Under the pieces are notes generated by a model that was not told the origin of the DNA, ran no database searches, and was given only the letters and a program-made list of their open reading frames with translations. The translations under genes were made by a program, and so were the position numbers. From assembly GCF_016097555.1 (NCBI RefSeq), contig NC_054706.1, forward strand, positions 22,787,929-22,851,928: DNA of 64,000 nt, in the 5' to 3' direction. The first letter of the stretch is position 1. Each line of letters starts with the position of its first letter. Of the stretch, positions 1 through 11,521 are shown piece by piece. Origin of the DNA: Gigantopelta aegis. Its lineage: Eukaryota > Mollusca > Gastropoda > Neomphalida > Peltospiridae.

Positions 1-79
1 GTTTGACGTCCAATTTGATGATAAGATAAAAAGTCAATGTGCTCTTGTGGCGTCGTTAAATAAAACAAACTTTACTTCT
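1..79 (+). repeat. SINE 3' tail (tail type A), cut by the window start
   Basis: The last part of a tRNA-derived SINE. It matches the tail of the complete copy at 60362-60758, including GCGTCGTTAAATAAAAC followed by a TTTACTT-type end. The 5' part lies outside the window. Confidence 0.75.
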
Positions 80-1461
80 TTGTTACCATGTCTTTCCATC
101 ATTATACCCTCAAAATTAGTTGTAATTCATGTAAAAATGCGTAGTGATTCGTTTGCAAGTCTATATAGCTTCTTGGTGGTAATGCTAATATTAATAAACT
201 TTGTTATCCAGATTCGGGTATTTTCGTTGAATTATGCATTATGTTTAAAATAATGAAAATAATGGCTCCACATTTCTTAACTGATTGTATTCCAGAATGT
301 GTACCGGCCTCGGTGGCGTCGTGGCAGGCCATCGGTCTACAGGCTGGTAGGTACTGGGTTCGGATCCCAGTCGAGGCATGGGATTTTTAATCCAGATACC
401 GACTCTAAACCCTGAGTGAGTGCTCCACAAGGCTCAATGGGTAGGTGTAAACCACTTGCACCGACCAGTGATCCATAACTGGTTCAACAAAGGCCATGGT
501 TGGTGCTATCCTGCCTGTGGGAAGCGCAAATAAAAGATCCCTTGCTGCTAATCGGAAGAGTAGCCCATGTAGTGGCGACAGCGGGTTTCCTCTCAAAATC
601 TGTGTGGTCCTTAACCATATGTCTGACGCCATATAACCGTAAATAAAATGTGTTGAGCACGTCATTAAATAAAACATTTCTTTCTTTCTTTCTTTCCAGA
701 AAGTGTAAAACAAAGAGTCCCTTATATGTTAAGAAGAAGGGAAAACATATTAACACCGTTTTTGAGAACAAGTTTATTCAAATCTTCATTTATTTATTCA
801 ACAATAAATCTTTGGAATAATTTAAATCCAGTAATTAGAAACTCTGCAGCTATATCATCCTTTAAAAAGGCAGTAACGTCAACGGTAGATGTGGTTCAAT
901 CATACTTTTGGTGTGGGAATCGAAGAGAAAATATATTACACACAAGATTACGGCATGGGTGTAGTGCCTTGAAAACAGATCTTTACAGCTGTGTAACTGG
1001 ATATTATACAGAAAACGATATTCACTAAAAAAAAATCAATGTAAAAAATATGAGCAACAGAAGCAGGTTCTTTGTCATTCGTTACAACACGTACAACCAT
1101 TAAATTTACAACTGCTTTCATATGGTCGAAATACCTTAAGTGATATCTATAATAAAAAAATATTTATTTGTGTTCAAAATTTTATTAAACAAACACATCG
1201 TTTTGAGTAAAATAGTCTAATGGTTTGAAGACACATGTACTTTTTTGTTTCTTTTATAGTTTCTTTCAAAATCTAGTGTAAATAATACCTCGTTTCCTCA
1301 ATTTGATTGTTATTAAAATACATTTGTATACAAATTTTATATGTATACATTACTATTATACTATAATTAAGTAATTGGCGCTATTATATTGTATGTATAT
1401 AGGAGAGGACCTAGTAAGTTGGCAAACTGGTGCCCAATCCTTTTTTTGTTTAAGCAATAAA
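80..1461 (+). mobile_element. 3' part of a CR1/L2-like non-LTR retrotransposon, broken
   Basis: Degenerate C-terminal end of a LINE polyprotein. Before the nested SINE, one frame reads a segment with APHFLTDCIPE. After it the reading continues with RVPYMLRRRENILTPF, then LWNNLNPVIRN, FKKAV and HTRLRHGCSALKTDLY, the usual tail of CR1/L2/Jockey-group reverse transcriptases. A cysteine-containing end and IFICVQNFIKQTHRF follow in another frame to about 1210. The 3' UTR ends near an AATAAA at about 1456. There is no intact RT core, and stops and frameshifts are present. A SINE at 304-693 split the element after insertion. Clade assignment is from motif memory. Confidence 0.7.
304..693 (+). repeat. 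SINE, tRNA head type 1 with tail type B
   Basis: The tRNA-like head has an A-box-like TGGCGTCGTGG and a B-box-like GGTTCGGATCC. It is followed by the shared central domain (AAAAGATCCCTTGCTGCTAA, then GGCGACAGCGGGTTTCCTCT) and a tail ending CGTCATTAAATAAAACATTTC plus (TTTC)n. A 14-bp TSD with one mismatch flanks it (290-303 and 694-707, TTCCAGAATGTGTA/TTCCAGAAAGTGTA). It sits inside the LINE at 80-1461. Confidence 0.9.
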
Positions 1462-2465
1462 ATATGTTTTCAATTTTAAAAAAAAGAAAAAAAAAAGAAC
1501 AAAGCAGACTGGACTATTTTTTAGTATTAACAGATATATTAGCATTAGTTAAAAGTTGTAATATCGGTATTAGTTATAAATCGGACCACTCAGTAATTTC
1601 ACTTGAATTATTAGTTCATAAAAAAAAAAACGAAATTAAATATTGGAAATTTAATAAAAGTCTGCTTCAGGACAATAACTACATTCAGCTTATTAAACAA
1701 ATTATAAAACAAACTATTTAGGAATACCATATTTCAAAAGAAGATCATAAAGACAAGAAATGTTCTATAAAAACACGAATAAGAAGCGAAACTATTTCAA
1801 ATTCAACAAAATGAAAACAAGACAAAACAAAGCAAGAAAAAAAATATCGAAAAAGATATGCTTAAATTAGAATCAATATCCGAAACATTAACTAATGAAG
1901 ATGCTAAAATATTACAGGAAAAGAAAATAGAATTGGAAACATTATAGAGTGAAAAAATAAAAGGCATTATATTTAGCTATAAAGCAAAATGGTATGAAGA
2001 GGGAGAAAAAAGTACGGAATATTTTCTAAATTTAGAAAAGAGTAACTATACTAACAAAAACATATCAGAAATATTTGATGAATTTAATGTTTTACATACG
2101 GAAAATTCTGAAATATTAAAAGCAACATCAAATTTCTATAAAAAGTTAAACACTAGTAATTAAAATAAACGATCACAAGATAAAAACAAACAACTTCACG
2201 AATATTAATGTAAAATTGTCAGAAAATGAAAGAGACTCATGTGAAGGAACTATATGTTTTAATGAATGTGCAGAGGTAATTAAACAGATGAAAAATGGAA
2301 AAAGTCCAGGATCAGATGGATTTAAAGTAGAATTTAAAAATATTTTTGGGAAGAAATTGGTATTTTCCTCTAGCGTTCTATCAATTTTGTATATAATTCT
2401 GGTAGTTTTCCGATTTTCAGAGGCAAGGTATTATAACCTGTATCACAAAAGAGGCTAGAGACAGG

Positions 2466-2625
2466 AGGTTAATACCCCCCCCCCTCCCCCCAAAACAACA
2501 AAAAACCCGCACAAAAACCCCCACACAACCCCCCCCCCCCACAAAAAAAAACAAAAAAAACAAAAAACAAAAAAAACAACAACAAACAAACAACAAACAA
2601 AACAAAACAACAACAACAACAACCT
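2466..2625. repeat. C/A-rich low-complexity block inside the LINE
   Basis: Runs of C (to about 12) alternate with AACAA and CAAA tracts. It separates GSDGF-side and WRPIT-side RT sequence, so it is an insertion or expansion within the LINE rather than part of the ORF. Confidence 0.7.
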
Positions 2626-2821
2626 GGAGACCCATTACTTTATTAAATGTAGATTATAAAGTTGCATTTGGAGTTATTGCTCAAAGAATGAAAAAGGTCT
2701 TATACCAAATATAATCAAACAGGTTTTATAAAAGGTCGATTTATTGGGTAAAATACTCGAATTCTTTATGATATTATGAGCTACTGTAAAACAAATGATA
2801 TCCCAGGTCTATTACCGACAG

Positions 2822-2858
2822 AAATGTGTGGAGTGCGTCGTTAAATAAAACATTTCCT
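2822..2858 (+). repeat. 37-bp, extremely 5'-truncated SINE tail (type B)
   Basis: Contains GAGTGCGTCGTTAAATAAAA, the SINE terminus. A perfect 12-bp TSD (TATTACCGACAG) flanks it at 2810-2821 and 2859-2870. It is inserted in the RT region of the L1/Tx1-like element. Confidence 0.9.
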
Positions 2859-3345
2859 TATTACCGACAGCTGATTTTGAAAAAAAAACCTTTGATACAG
2901 TAGAGTGGGATTTCAATGATAAATCACTTCAAGCTTTTAATTTTGGACATATTTGTTTCAGGTTATCTGTAATGCAAATATTAATTTTGGATATTTTTCT
3001 GATTTCTTCAAATATAAACGGGGGTGTAGACAGGGTTACCCTATTTCTCCTTATTTGTTCCTTATATATGTCGAATTATTGTCTCTTGCGGTAAAAAGAA
3101 ATGAACATATTAAAGGCATACACATAAACAATCAAATGTAACCCATATTTCAATACGCAGACAATAAAAACTTTATTAGATGGATCAGAAAGAAAGTTAA
3201 CAGAAATATTAAAAACGCTTGAACATTTTGCCCAATGTTCTGGACTTAATCTTAATAAGACAAGAGTGTGGCCATTTGGTTTGGCTCAAAGATAGGTTCA
3301 AATCAAAAACTTTGTCCTCACATACCGCTGCATTGGTCAAAAGAA

Positions 3346-3666
3346 GGGCGGGACGTAGCCCAGTGGTAAAGCGCTCGATCGATGCGCGGTCGTTCTGAGA
3401 TCGATCACCGTCTGTGGGCCCATTGGGCTATTTCTCGTTCCAGCCAGTGCACCATGACTGGTATATCAAAAGCCGTGGTATATACTACCCTGTCTGTGGG
3501 ATGGTGCATATAAAAGATCCCTTGCTGCTAATCGAAAAAGAGTAGCCCATGAAGTGGCGACAGCGGGTTTCCTCTCTCAATATATGTGTGGTCCTTAACC
3601 ATATGTCTGACGCCATATAACCGTAAATAAAATGTGTTGAGTACGTCGTTAAATAAAACATTACAA
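3346..3666 (+). repeat. SINE, tRNA head type 2 with tail type B
   Basis: The head reads GGGCGGGACGTAGCCCAGTG (A-box-like) with a B-box-like GATCGATCACC. The shared central domain and the tail GTCGTTAAATAAAACATT follow. A 12-bp TSD (TGGTCAAAAGAA) lies at 3334-3345 and 3667-3678. Removing the SINE rejoins the LINE reading LHWSKEPFKILGIIF. Confidence 0.92.
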
Positions 3667-5632
3667 TGGTCAAAAGAACCATTTAAAATTCTTGGAATAA
3701 TCTTTTCGACAGATCTATGTCAAATGTTCTCTCTCAATTTTAAAAAACAGCTATCAAAAACAAGAAGGATACTATTTTCTTGGTCTAACAGGTCTTTAAC
3801 AATTAATGCAAAAATAACTATCATTAAATTTCAAATTCTTCATCTAATTACACTTATTCGTTGCTCTTCCTGATTCAGATAAAACGTTTTTCATGAAATT
3901 AAATAGACTACTTTATAAAATATCTGGAACGGTAAGAGGGACAGAATTAAGCAGATAATGTTAATGATTGATTATACAAATGGCGGGCTCAAAATGATAG
4001 ATCCGATATCTTTTTGTAAATATATGAAAGTAACGTGGGTACAACGACTATTAATTTCAGATGGATTGTGGCAAAAACTAACAGAAACGTTATTGTTAGA
4101 ATTTGGGGGTAAAAATGTATTTACATTCCAAAAAGATCAATTAGTTAATTTTTCAAAATGCATTCCAAATTTATTTTGGTAACACGTCTTATCTGATTTC
4201 GCAATGGCAAAAACAATTGGATTTCAGAGCGAAACACAAGTTATTCAAACACCACTGCTAAACTTTATCCCTCCCAAATCAATCAAACTATTTCTTAATT
4301 GGTACAACAAAGACCTAAAAAATATAAAAATATATACTTTTCCCAAACGGGGAAATTCAAAATTTTATATCGCTACAAAGACAATTTAATTTAAATGGTA
4401 ATTATTTGCTTTATTTCAGATTAATTAACTACATTCTCAAACACCTGTTAAGAGGACAGAAAATATATATTGATACCCTAGATTATTCTTAGTAACAAGA
4501 CTGAATTTCTTTTTTTTTTAAATTATATGTATATATTAAAAATAATAATAATAATAATAATAATAAAAAATTGTAAAGTATTACATAATGTATATGTGAA
4601 TAAAATTCAGTCATCCATTCTAATATGAGCTGCAAATGGTCACAAAAACTTAATAATGACATTACTGAAACATTTCTGTCACAATGTTTTGAAATGGCAC
4701 GAAAAACCACAATAGATATTAAAATTCGGAATTTCCAGTTTTAAACTTGTGCATCGCATTCTGACAACGAATACTTACCTACAGAAATGTGGTATACAAA
4801 GTGACAATTTATGTACTTTTTGAGGTGAAGAAGCTGAACACTTATTTTTTTATTGCTCTCTTTCTCAAACGTTTTGGCAACAATCCAAAACGTGGTTTAA
4901 AGATAAAACAGGTTTGATTGTAAATCTTAATATAATCGACATATTACTTGGGAATCCTTTACAGAGTAGGCCATATCTTATTAAACCACATCATTGTCTT
5001 ATGTAAAAAAAAAAAATAAAAAAAAAAATAAAAATAAAATTATATAGTTGTAAATATGCCAATTGGAATCCTAATTTTTTTGAAGCTATAAGTATAATCA
5101 AATATAATAGAATTAATGAAAAGACCATTTCACAAACAAGTGGGATATATTGGCCATATAGATAATTAGTACTTACGATCTTTCAAAAATACGGTGCTAT
5201 ATTATTACAAAACCAACCAAATACATAGGTGCATGTAAAGTAGGCCTACACTGTTGAGAAACCTATCAGCCGACAACGCTAGGAATTATTTATTTACTTA
5301 TTTTCATCATATTATTTTTTTCTTCATTTATTCATTTTTATTATTATTAATTTTGTGTTATTATTATTATTATTTTTTTTTTTTCCTATTTGTTAATTTC
5401 TTCTTTCCTTCTGGTGGTAACGTTTATTAATATCATAACGTATTATTTGTATTATTATATAACGTGTATCCAATAACATTAATGTAAGGTAGTGATACCA
5501 GGGCCCCCAATCCTGGCATTACCGTATTTTTTCTGGGGACAATAAACTCTGGAAAAAAAGAAGAAAGAAAAACAAAAGAAAAGAAGAAGAGGTATTTAGT
5601 AGTGAACAGAATAAAACAAAGACTGTAAACTG

Positions 5633-5798
5633 CCTCTGCCTGTTACCGACTCCGGTCGGGCTGCTGGTGCGCTCTTGCACCTTCCTGCGCAGGCGGTCCT
5701 CCCTCCCACCCACCCCACATTTTCCTGTGCCCATGACAGGCGTGCGCTAAAACAGCTTGCTCTGAACGTGCACGTTAAACCCTATGACCTAACCTGAC
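5633..5798. repeat. Unassigned short GC-rich insertion with TSD
   Basis: About 166 bp, richer in GC than its surroundings, ending in CACGTTAAACCCTATGACCT. It is bounded by a 10-bp direct repeat CTGTAAACTG (5623-5632, 5799-5808), which suggests a retrotransposed fragment. Family not recognised. Confidence 0.55.
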
Positions 5799-5808
5799 CT
5801 GTAAACTG

Positions 5809-6056
5809 AATAGTGAATACCATTCGAAACAAGACGCTTTGCTTTAGGCCCAATTTGTCCCATGGGTGTTGCCAACTGTTTAGAAAAGTTTAACGGCATC
5901 ATGTAATTACGAGTATATGCAACAACACATGATTAATAAATAAAACACAGTGACATTATTTCAACATTTTCATTGATGACAGTCTCATTTTGATTGACAT
6001 AGACGATTATGACAGGCACCGCCAAAACATTTATTTCCAGTCCCGCAGCAGAAAGT
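5809..6056. other. Intergenic, nothing recognised
   Basis: AT-rich single-copy-looking sequence without coding signal or repeat match within the window. Confidence 0.5.
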
Positions 6057-6420
6057 GAAAGTTTGTTTTATGGACACCACTAGAACACATTGATGGTTAA
6101 TCATCTGCTATCAGGGCCCGTGCTTATAAAACTTATAAAGTCCAGACTTTAACGTAATTCTATTTGAATGGCGTTGGCGTTGCCATGACGTGAAAGTCTG
6201 GACTTTATTAAAGTCTAGACTTTAAGGTTTATAAACACGGAGCCAGATGTCAAACATTTGATAATTTTGACAGTCTTAGAGACGAAACCCTCTACATTTT
6301 TTCCATTAAGGGATCTTTTATATCCACCATCACACGGCCTTTGATATACCAGTCGTGGTGCACTGGTCAGAAAGAAAAATAGTCTATTAGGCCCACTGAC
6401 GGGGATCGAAAAGTAAAACT
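6057..6420 (-). repeat. SINE in antisense, split by a MITE
   Basis: Reads in reverse from the tail (GTTTGTTTTATGGACACCAC) through AAGGGATCTTTTATATCCAC and the CAGTCGTGGTGCACTGGTC stretch toward the head. The MITE at 6115-6243 interrupts it. Diverged from the other copies, so probably old. Confidence 0.75.
6115..6243. mobile_element. Palindromic MITE, 129 bp
   Basis: Terminal inverted repeats GGCCCGTGCTTATAAA and GCTCCGTGTTTATAAA extend inward as a longer foldback around TAAAGTCYAGACTTTA. Flanked by CAG on both sides (6112-6114, 6244-6246), consistent with a 3-bp TSD. Inserted in an antisense SINE. Confidence 0.8.
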
Positions 6421-6593
6421 TGAGAACCAGTTACGTGTTCTGAAGGGAATATGCTTAAGAATATTTTAACTGGTTGCCATTGTATCCTTTTTTTATCATA
6501 TTACGTTAGGCTTGAAAAAAAAAAACCCCAGCAATCAAACAGAAACCCACTTTCTTGATTATAGGAAATTATGCCAAACAAAATCGATTTGTG

Positions 6594-6710
6594 GGGCCTA
6601 ATTCCCTAAACTCTCGCAACTTTGCGATCTCGCAGTGCAGTGCTCAAAGACTTGCAAAGAGGATGTTTTGTTGTCTAGCAGAGCCTAAGAGACCTTTGTG
6701 AATTAGGCCC
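6594..6710. mobile_element. Short TIR element (MITE), 117 bp
   Basis: Ends GGGCCTAATTC (6594) and GAATTAGGCCC (6700-6710) are perfect inverted repeats, and the foldback continues more weakly inward. TSD not clear. No coding capacity. Confidence 0.75.
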
Positions 6711-6712
6711 CT

Positions 6713-6859
6713 GGGACCATATTTTCGAAGCTATCAGCCCTACGAAATCGTGAAACCATCGTAGGGCGTGACGTCACTACAGCACACGCCATAGTGACGT
6801 CATAGCTTACGATAATTTTACGATTTCGTAGACTAAGATTGCTTCGAAAATATGGGCCC
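6713..6859. mobile_element. Palindromic MITE, 147 bp
   Basis: Ends GGGACCATATTTTCGAAGC and GCTTCGAAAATATGGGCCC are inverted repeats with one mismatch. The foldback continues through CTACGAAATCGT / ACGATTTCGTAG and contains TGACGTCA-type palindromes. It directly abuts the preceding MITE. Confidence 0.82.
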
Positions 6860-7075
6860 ACTGGTCTCTGGTCAGCGCGCGCGCGTCGATTTTGACTTCG
6901 CGCATCATTTTTATTATTTAATTTTATTTTTTTAATTTTCCGCGGTATGATGTCGATGTTTGTAGGAGTAACCTGTGGGTTGTGCAGAACCTCCCGTGCT
7001 ACTGTTAGGAAAATATTTAGGGTATCAAGGCATTACCCATATGGTTAAAAATATCTTGGTACACATCACAGTGAT

Positions 7076-7544
7076 ACGTTTCACTAGAACGCCAAGTGGG
7101 AGGTGACACTGCGTGACGTTATCGTTAGCGCACTACAACCTTCGAGGAACGTCAACCAAACGAGTTGAGTGATATAAATTAAGATCGATTATGGGTAATA
7201 AATAGGATATTAAACTTGCTGTCATTTCGTATCATGTTTATGTCCCTCGTGAAATAAATTTCATGGTCACTCGCTAAAGCTTACAATTAAAATTTATTTC
7301 ACTCGAGACATAAACATGATACGAAATGGAAGCTCGTTTAATACCCCATAAATATGCACATTACAGCCGTAATATCATACTATCTGCTTTCCTGTTACAA
7401 TATTGACAGACTAAAAAGGAATAACAAAAGTTTAAGAAGAACTTAATATAATCCATTTTATTGCACAATTTTCGATTAAAAAGCAATCAAATCAGTGTGT
7501 TAATAAACATCAGCAAAAGCCAATTCACTGGGAACTTGTTGGAG
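7076..7544 (+). repeat. Dispersed repeat with a 57-bp-arm palindrome (family P), left copy
   Basis: The core forms a hairpin: 7205-7262 against 7291-7347, sharing CATTTCGTATCATGTTTATG and its complement. The copy, including its flanks, recurs in inverse orientation at 35477-35864 plus 36708-36765, which is split there by an inserted TIR element. A partial relative lies at 8776-8845. Confidence 0.8.
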
Positions 7545-7587
7545 TCATTTGTATGCTGGTGCCTTACGGGTGAAATTTACGCAGGAT

Positions 7588-7775
7588 CAGGGCCGGATTT
7601 ACACCTTGGGGGGCCCTCAACATTGAAATTAAATTACATCACAAATAAAAAAAGAACTAATTTTATAATTATTACTTTTTTTTAAAAATATATAAAGGAA
7701 GTCCTTGGTCTGGGCCCCTCTGACAGGGGGCCCCGGGGCAATTGCCCCCTTTGCTCCCTTATAAATCCGGCACTG
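7588..7775. mobile_element. hAT-type MITE, 188 bp
   Basis: TIRs CAGGGCCGGATTTA and TAAATCCGGCACTG (inverse CAGTGCCGGATTTA). The flanking octamers CGCAGGAT (7580-7587) and CACAGGAT (7776-7783) match at 7 of 8 positions. The CAG-NG start and 8-bp TSD are typical of hAT elements. Confidence 0.85.
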
Positions 7776-7783
7776 CACAGGAT

Positions 7784-9296
7784 ACCATGATGGATGTTGA
7801 AATATGCTATACAATGCAAACCCATGGATGATCGGACAGCAATGACCATACAATGCCAACAAGATGTTAGTCATCGAGTAATATATATATATTACATTAT
7901 CAATATTATCACAAGTCTATAAAGGGTATTTTTTGTTACCTACAATCCACATGTTGAAAAATTAATGTCCATGATTAAACACTTGCTAGGACGTGTCATA
8001 ATTGCCAAATGTTCAAAAACTTAATATCCAGTGATTAAACAATATGCTACGGTGTGTATGGTTACTCCTTCACCACGGACTCCGGTGGTGGATAAGAGCA
8101 AAACTAATCATCCAGTGTATTATATTTGTATAGTAACAGCCCTGCACATTTTAAACTACCGTGTATGCTCTTTGTCTAACACTAATTTGTCAACATTACC
8201 AGGACATGTATTCCCAAACCTGCATACGTCTAACAATTTATTATCACCCAGTTGATGAACTATCCAATGATTTACTATATTATATATATGATTTACAATG
8301 ATCCACGCACGCACACGCATGTTGTTTTGGTCTTGGGTAAGAAGTACAAGTAGTACAGGTCTTGGGTTGTTTCTGTCTTGATTCAAGATTAAGCCAATGC
8401 TTTGGTTCAGTATTCCACCAAACTTAAAATATATTTGTGAGCACGGGAGGGATTTAAATGTTTCAGTATACATAAGAAATGGAGATGGATGCCCCTATAT
8501 CTCACTGTAAAATTTTGCTTGTACTTTCTTGCTTAACCAAGCTAACTTTCCAAGAGCTAAGCCTTTGCTAGAACATTGCTCAAACTTAAAGATTATTTGT
8601 CGCACATAAATTATTTAAATGTTTCAATATACATAAGAAACTATACCCTACCTGTGTTTGATATCAAGTAGCAGTTCCAGTATAATCACAGGGCATGGAG
8701 TACATTTTAATCATTTACCGACTGATCATCCAACTGTTTGTACATAGAGGATAATAAACAAGTTACCAGTTATTATCAAATTTATGTCCCGAGTGAAATA
8801 ATGTTTACTTGTCACGAGCTTTGTTATTCTATTTATTACCCCAGCTTTTTTTCTTTTTAAGCCTCTTTTTTCGATACAGCCTACATCATCTACACATCCA
8901 TGCATATAGAAACGACGTAAACTACTTTACTGTTCTGGGTATTGCTTTAATTTTGTATTTTATTCACGGTTCACAGATAATTTTCAAAACCCAAAGTTAT
9001 ATTCTGTAAAAAAAAATAAAAAAATATATATATACATATATAATGAACTGCATTAAACTACCATTTTATTATAAGTTTAACACTGAAACCAGAAAGAGGT
9101 AAACGCAAACGCTTTAAACTAGTGACGTCATAATGACATTGTGTGTGCTTTACCAAATCGTGAGGACATCATATTTAGTACAGACAAGGTGACTGGTTTG
9201 TTGGCGTCAAATCATCCAATAGTAGTGTACGTTAAACCAATGCATAATTATGATTTTTATTTTCCCCGTTATGAGTGCCCTCTGGGGTAATAAAGA
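7784..9296. other. Intergenic with decayed repeats
   Basis: No gene recognised. Two weak duplications are visible: about 7925-7985 against 7985-8050, and 8423-8478 against 8585-8641. Positions 8776-8845 (TTTATGTCCCGAGTGAAATA onward) match half of the family P palindrome. GGGGTAATAAA at 9283 resembles the ends of other palindromic elements in this window. CRE-like TGACGTCA occurs near 9122. Confidence 0.45.
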
Positions 9297-9328
9297 CTGA
9301 TGATTGATAAAAAAAAATTCCACCCATT

Positions 9329-9547
9329 GCATTTCAACTTATATTCATGCTTATATCCAATTAAGGTTCAAAGATGCTGTCCTGGGCACACACCTCAGCT
9401 ATTTGGGCTGTCTGTTCAGGACAGTGGGTTAGTGGTTCGTGAGAAAGAAGAGGGTGTAGTGGTCTTATTGGAGCCGGTACCGGGCTACGAACCCTGCACC
9501 TACCAGCATTATGTCCGATGGCTTAACCACGACACAGCCGAGGCCTA
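9329..9547 (-). repeat. SINE-C, antisense
   Basis: Reverse of the family also at 17213-17467, 25785-26040 and 32033-32300. The tail is TTCAACTTATATTCATGCTT, the body is CACACACCTCAGCTATTTGG, and the head ends with CACGACACAGCCGAGGCCT. It sits just 3' of the caspase-like exon, as its counterpart does in the right arm, so it predates the duplication. Confidence 0.88.
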
Positions 9548-9554
9548 TACCATC

Positions 9555-11481
9555 CTACCATATTTTGTTAGCAAAAGGGGGAAAAGATTTCATTTTTTCA
9601 TCACTGTGGTCTGGAAACAGAAACGGTTTCTGTTGAGGTATACTACTCTGGACAGAATCTCTTACACAGTTGTGTATTTTCTTTAAAGTAATGACTTTTG
9701 TATCAGTTGGAAGACTTGATTTAAACTTTTCAAAAATGTGTGTTTGTCCAGTAAAGCATGTACCATTCACAGCGTTAACTATAGCAGAGGTGAAATAGCT
9801 AATGCCGGTTTGACGATTGTAAAAAGACTGTTGATAAGGCTGTGAAGAACACCACTGCATTGCTATCTGTGTACTGTGGCTTTTTGCCCCAGTCTTATCC
9901 CACAGATCCCATAGACCAATTGGATGCTTATCTCCCTTTGCTCCCAGATTCATTTTCCCACTGTAACATGTATCCAGAATGAAGAGCATGTTAGTGGCAT
10001 CTACTGTACAGAAACCCTCTTTCACAGTTTCAACAGGCAGTGTCACGGGGATTCTATAATACCCGTAACTGAATAAAACACGATTATCAAAATATCTCTC
10101 CTAACTATATCTATTAGATCTCTCTGTAACAGGCTGTTAAACCCTAGTATGGCTCGTCTCTAGGTATGATCAGAGATACGATCTTATATAAAGTATATAT
10201 TATTATAGAACGTTAGTTCTCTAGAAACACAACAAAAACACAATACACTTTGGAATCTGTATTAATCTACGCTGACAAATGTACATTATGTTAATTAATA
10301 ACAGCAATAATAACAACCCAGAACTGATCACTTAATTAGTTAATCTCTAGGTGTCTAGTTACACAATATGCGAATCACTTCACCGTTACACCACACCCAC
10401 ACGTGTGATAATTGAGAAACGCTTCCAGGAGAAGTTAATTAATAAAGGAATTACAACACCATTCCTAACTGGTTAATTTGTAATTAACCCTTACTACTCG
10501 TTCAGTAACGTGTGATAATTTAGAAACGCTTCCAGGGGAACTTAATTAATAAAGGAATTACAGCTCTATTCCTAACGGGTTAATTTTTAATTAACCCTAA
10601 CTACTCATTCAATAACCTTGTGACACAGAATTAATATTGGTACCTATCACAATAAAGACAATAACCTACAGTTTACCTAGGTCGTCTAGGATGACTGGCT
10701 AAGCTTTATATTACCAAATACTCGTATAATGTTAGAACAAAAAGTCTACGATTTACTTCGTCAGATGACCGAAGACACTGTCTAAAGAATATTGGTATAA
10801 TACAGTATCAAAATATTTAAAGTCACATCAATCACATCAAGGTTATACACAGAGCAGAAATAAAAATATTTACCAGTCCAAACGGACAACGTTCCCCCTG
10901 GACGCCTTCCAAATGTTTCTCCTCGATATCTCTAAATTCTAGCTATTTATTATAAATCAGAATTCGCCTGGGGGTACAAGGCGGTACCTCCCCCTATCAT
11001 CTGATATTTCACCTCTACTAGTGTCGGTATATTTCTCTCTGATCGTCAGACTTACTGACGCCATCGTCGCCAAATCACGGTTGTAAAAACCGCACTCGCA
11101 TAGGTATTACGTAACTACTCGCCACATGGCCTTCACAGCTGGACTAAGTGCATATTGGAATGCCCGATCGCGCGAAGTATTACGTAACAAGTTGCCCAGC
11201 TAGCTAAGTGCAATTAAACTGCACACGGCCCTCTAACACAATTAAAATCGCCACAGGCGAAAACAAATTAAGAGCATGTACCGTCACAGGCAGCATGTTC
11301 CCACTCCCACCAACCAACATATTTCCACCTTCATCATGGTGTCCTGAATAATAGAATATAAAAAGTGTGTTTGTTTTGTTTTTTTATGTTCTTTGCAATG
11401 TGTTCCATTTCTTTCATGATGTTTTCTTTCATTTCTGTGGGTGCACAATACTTGCCTTGTACAGTATGGATGTTCTCAGAC
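9555..11481 (-). pseudogene. Caspase-like (peptidase C14 fold) exon, left copy, disrupted
   Basis: The exon starts after a splice acceptor (polypyrimidine plus CAG on the minus strand, exon base 11481) and runs to about 9555. It encodes the histidine motif FYYSGHHDEGGNM and the cysteine motif NMLFILDTCYSG, the His-Cys dyad region of caspase/metacaspase-like proteases, then about 110 residues including IHNCVRDSV. Two lesions are visible. One extra A in an A-run before the His motif shifts the frame relative to the right copy. A 1,248-bp solo LTR (10041-11288) lies between the His and Cys motifs. The 3' part (9555-10040) is one open frame. The N-terminal part of a normal caspase fold is absent, so upstream exons are missing or unrecognised. 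Neighbours are the 51-bp minisatellite upstream, probably intronic, and SINE-C downstream. Family membership is by motif, substrate is unknown, and it is very probably non-functional. Confidence 0.8.
10041..11288. mobile_element. Solo LTR, 1,248 bp
   Basis: Begins TGTCACGG and ends CCGTCACA (TG...CA with an imperfect terminal inverted repeat). Flanked by a perfect 5-bp TSD GGCAG (10036-10040, 11289-11293). It is absent from the uninterrupted right-arm copy at about 31540. No gag/pol inside. An internal tandem duplication of about 115 bp occurs (AGAAACGCTTCCAGG at about 10412 and 10523). Confidence 0.88.
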
Positions 11482-11521
11482 CTGAAAGATAAGAATACGA
11501 TCACAATTACTAGACGGTCTC

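Larger units (their letters stand above)
1464..5545 (+). mobile_element. L1/Tx1-like LINE ORF2, 5'-truncated and heavily mutated
   Basis: Successive frames give the expected ORF2 order. Endonuclease C-terminus: SRLDYFL and SDHSVISLEL (1500-1620). Linker: YEEGEKSTEYFLNLEKSNYT (about 1990-2050). RT: MKNGKSPGSDGF (2290), a WRPITLLNVDYK-like segment (2630), DRGCRQGYPISPYLF-like residues (3020-3060) and KILGIIFSTDLCQM (3690). C-terminal part: GGLKMIDPISFCKYMKV (3980) and a late cysteine-containing HLF-type motif (4800-4870). The 3' UTR ends at AATAAA near 5541. The element is interrupted by a C/A-rich block (2466-2625), a 37-bp SINE tail and a full SINE, and it carries an internal (AAT)n. Many stops make it non-functional. 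Confidence 0.85.

Noticed and set aside
304..420. Functional tRNA gene
   Set aside because: A- and B-box-like words exist but no tRNA cloverleaf or anticodon arm is credible. It is the head of a SINE present many times.
405..771. Minus-strand open frames over SINEs (also 3485-3682, 20266-20598, 60348-60689)
   Set aside because: Antisense readings of SINE sequence repeated at each copy; not genes.
8156..8473. 105-codon minus-strand frame
   Set aside because: No family motif, overlaps AT-rich DNA with weak duplications, no splice or promoter context.
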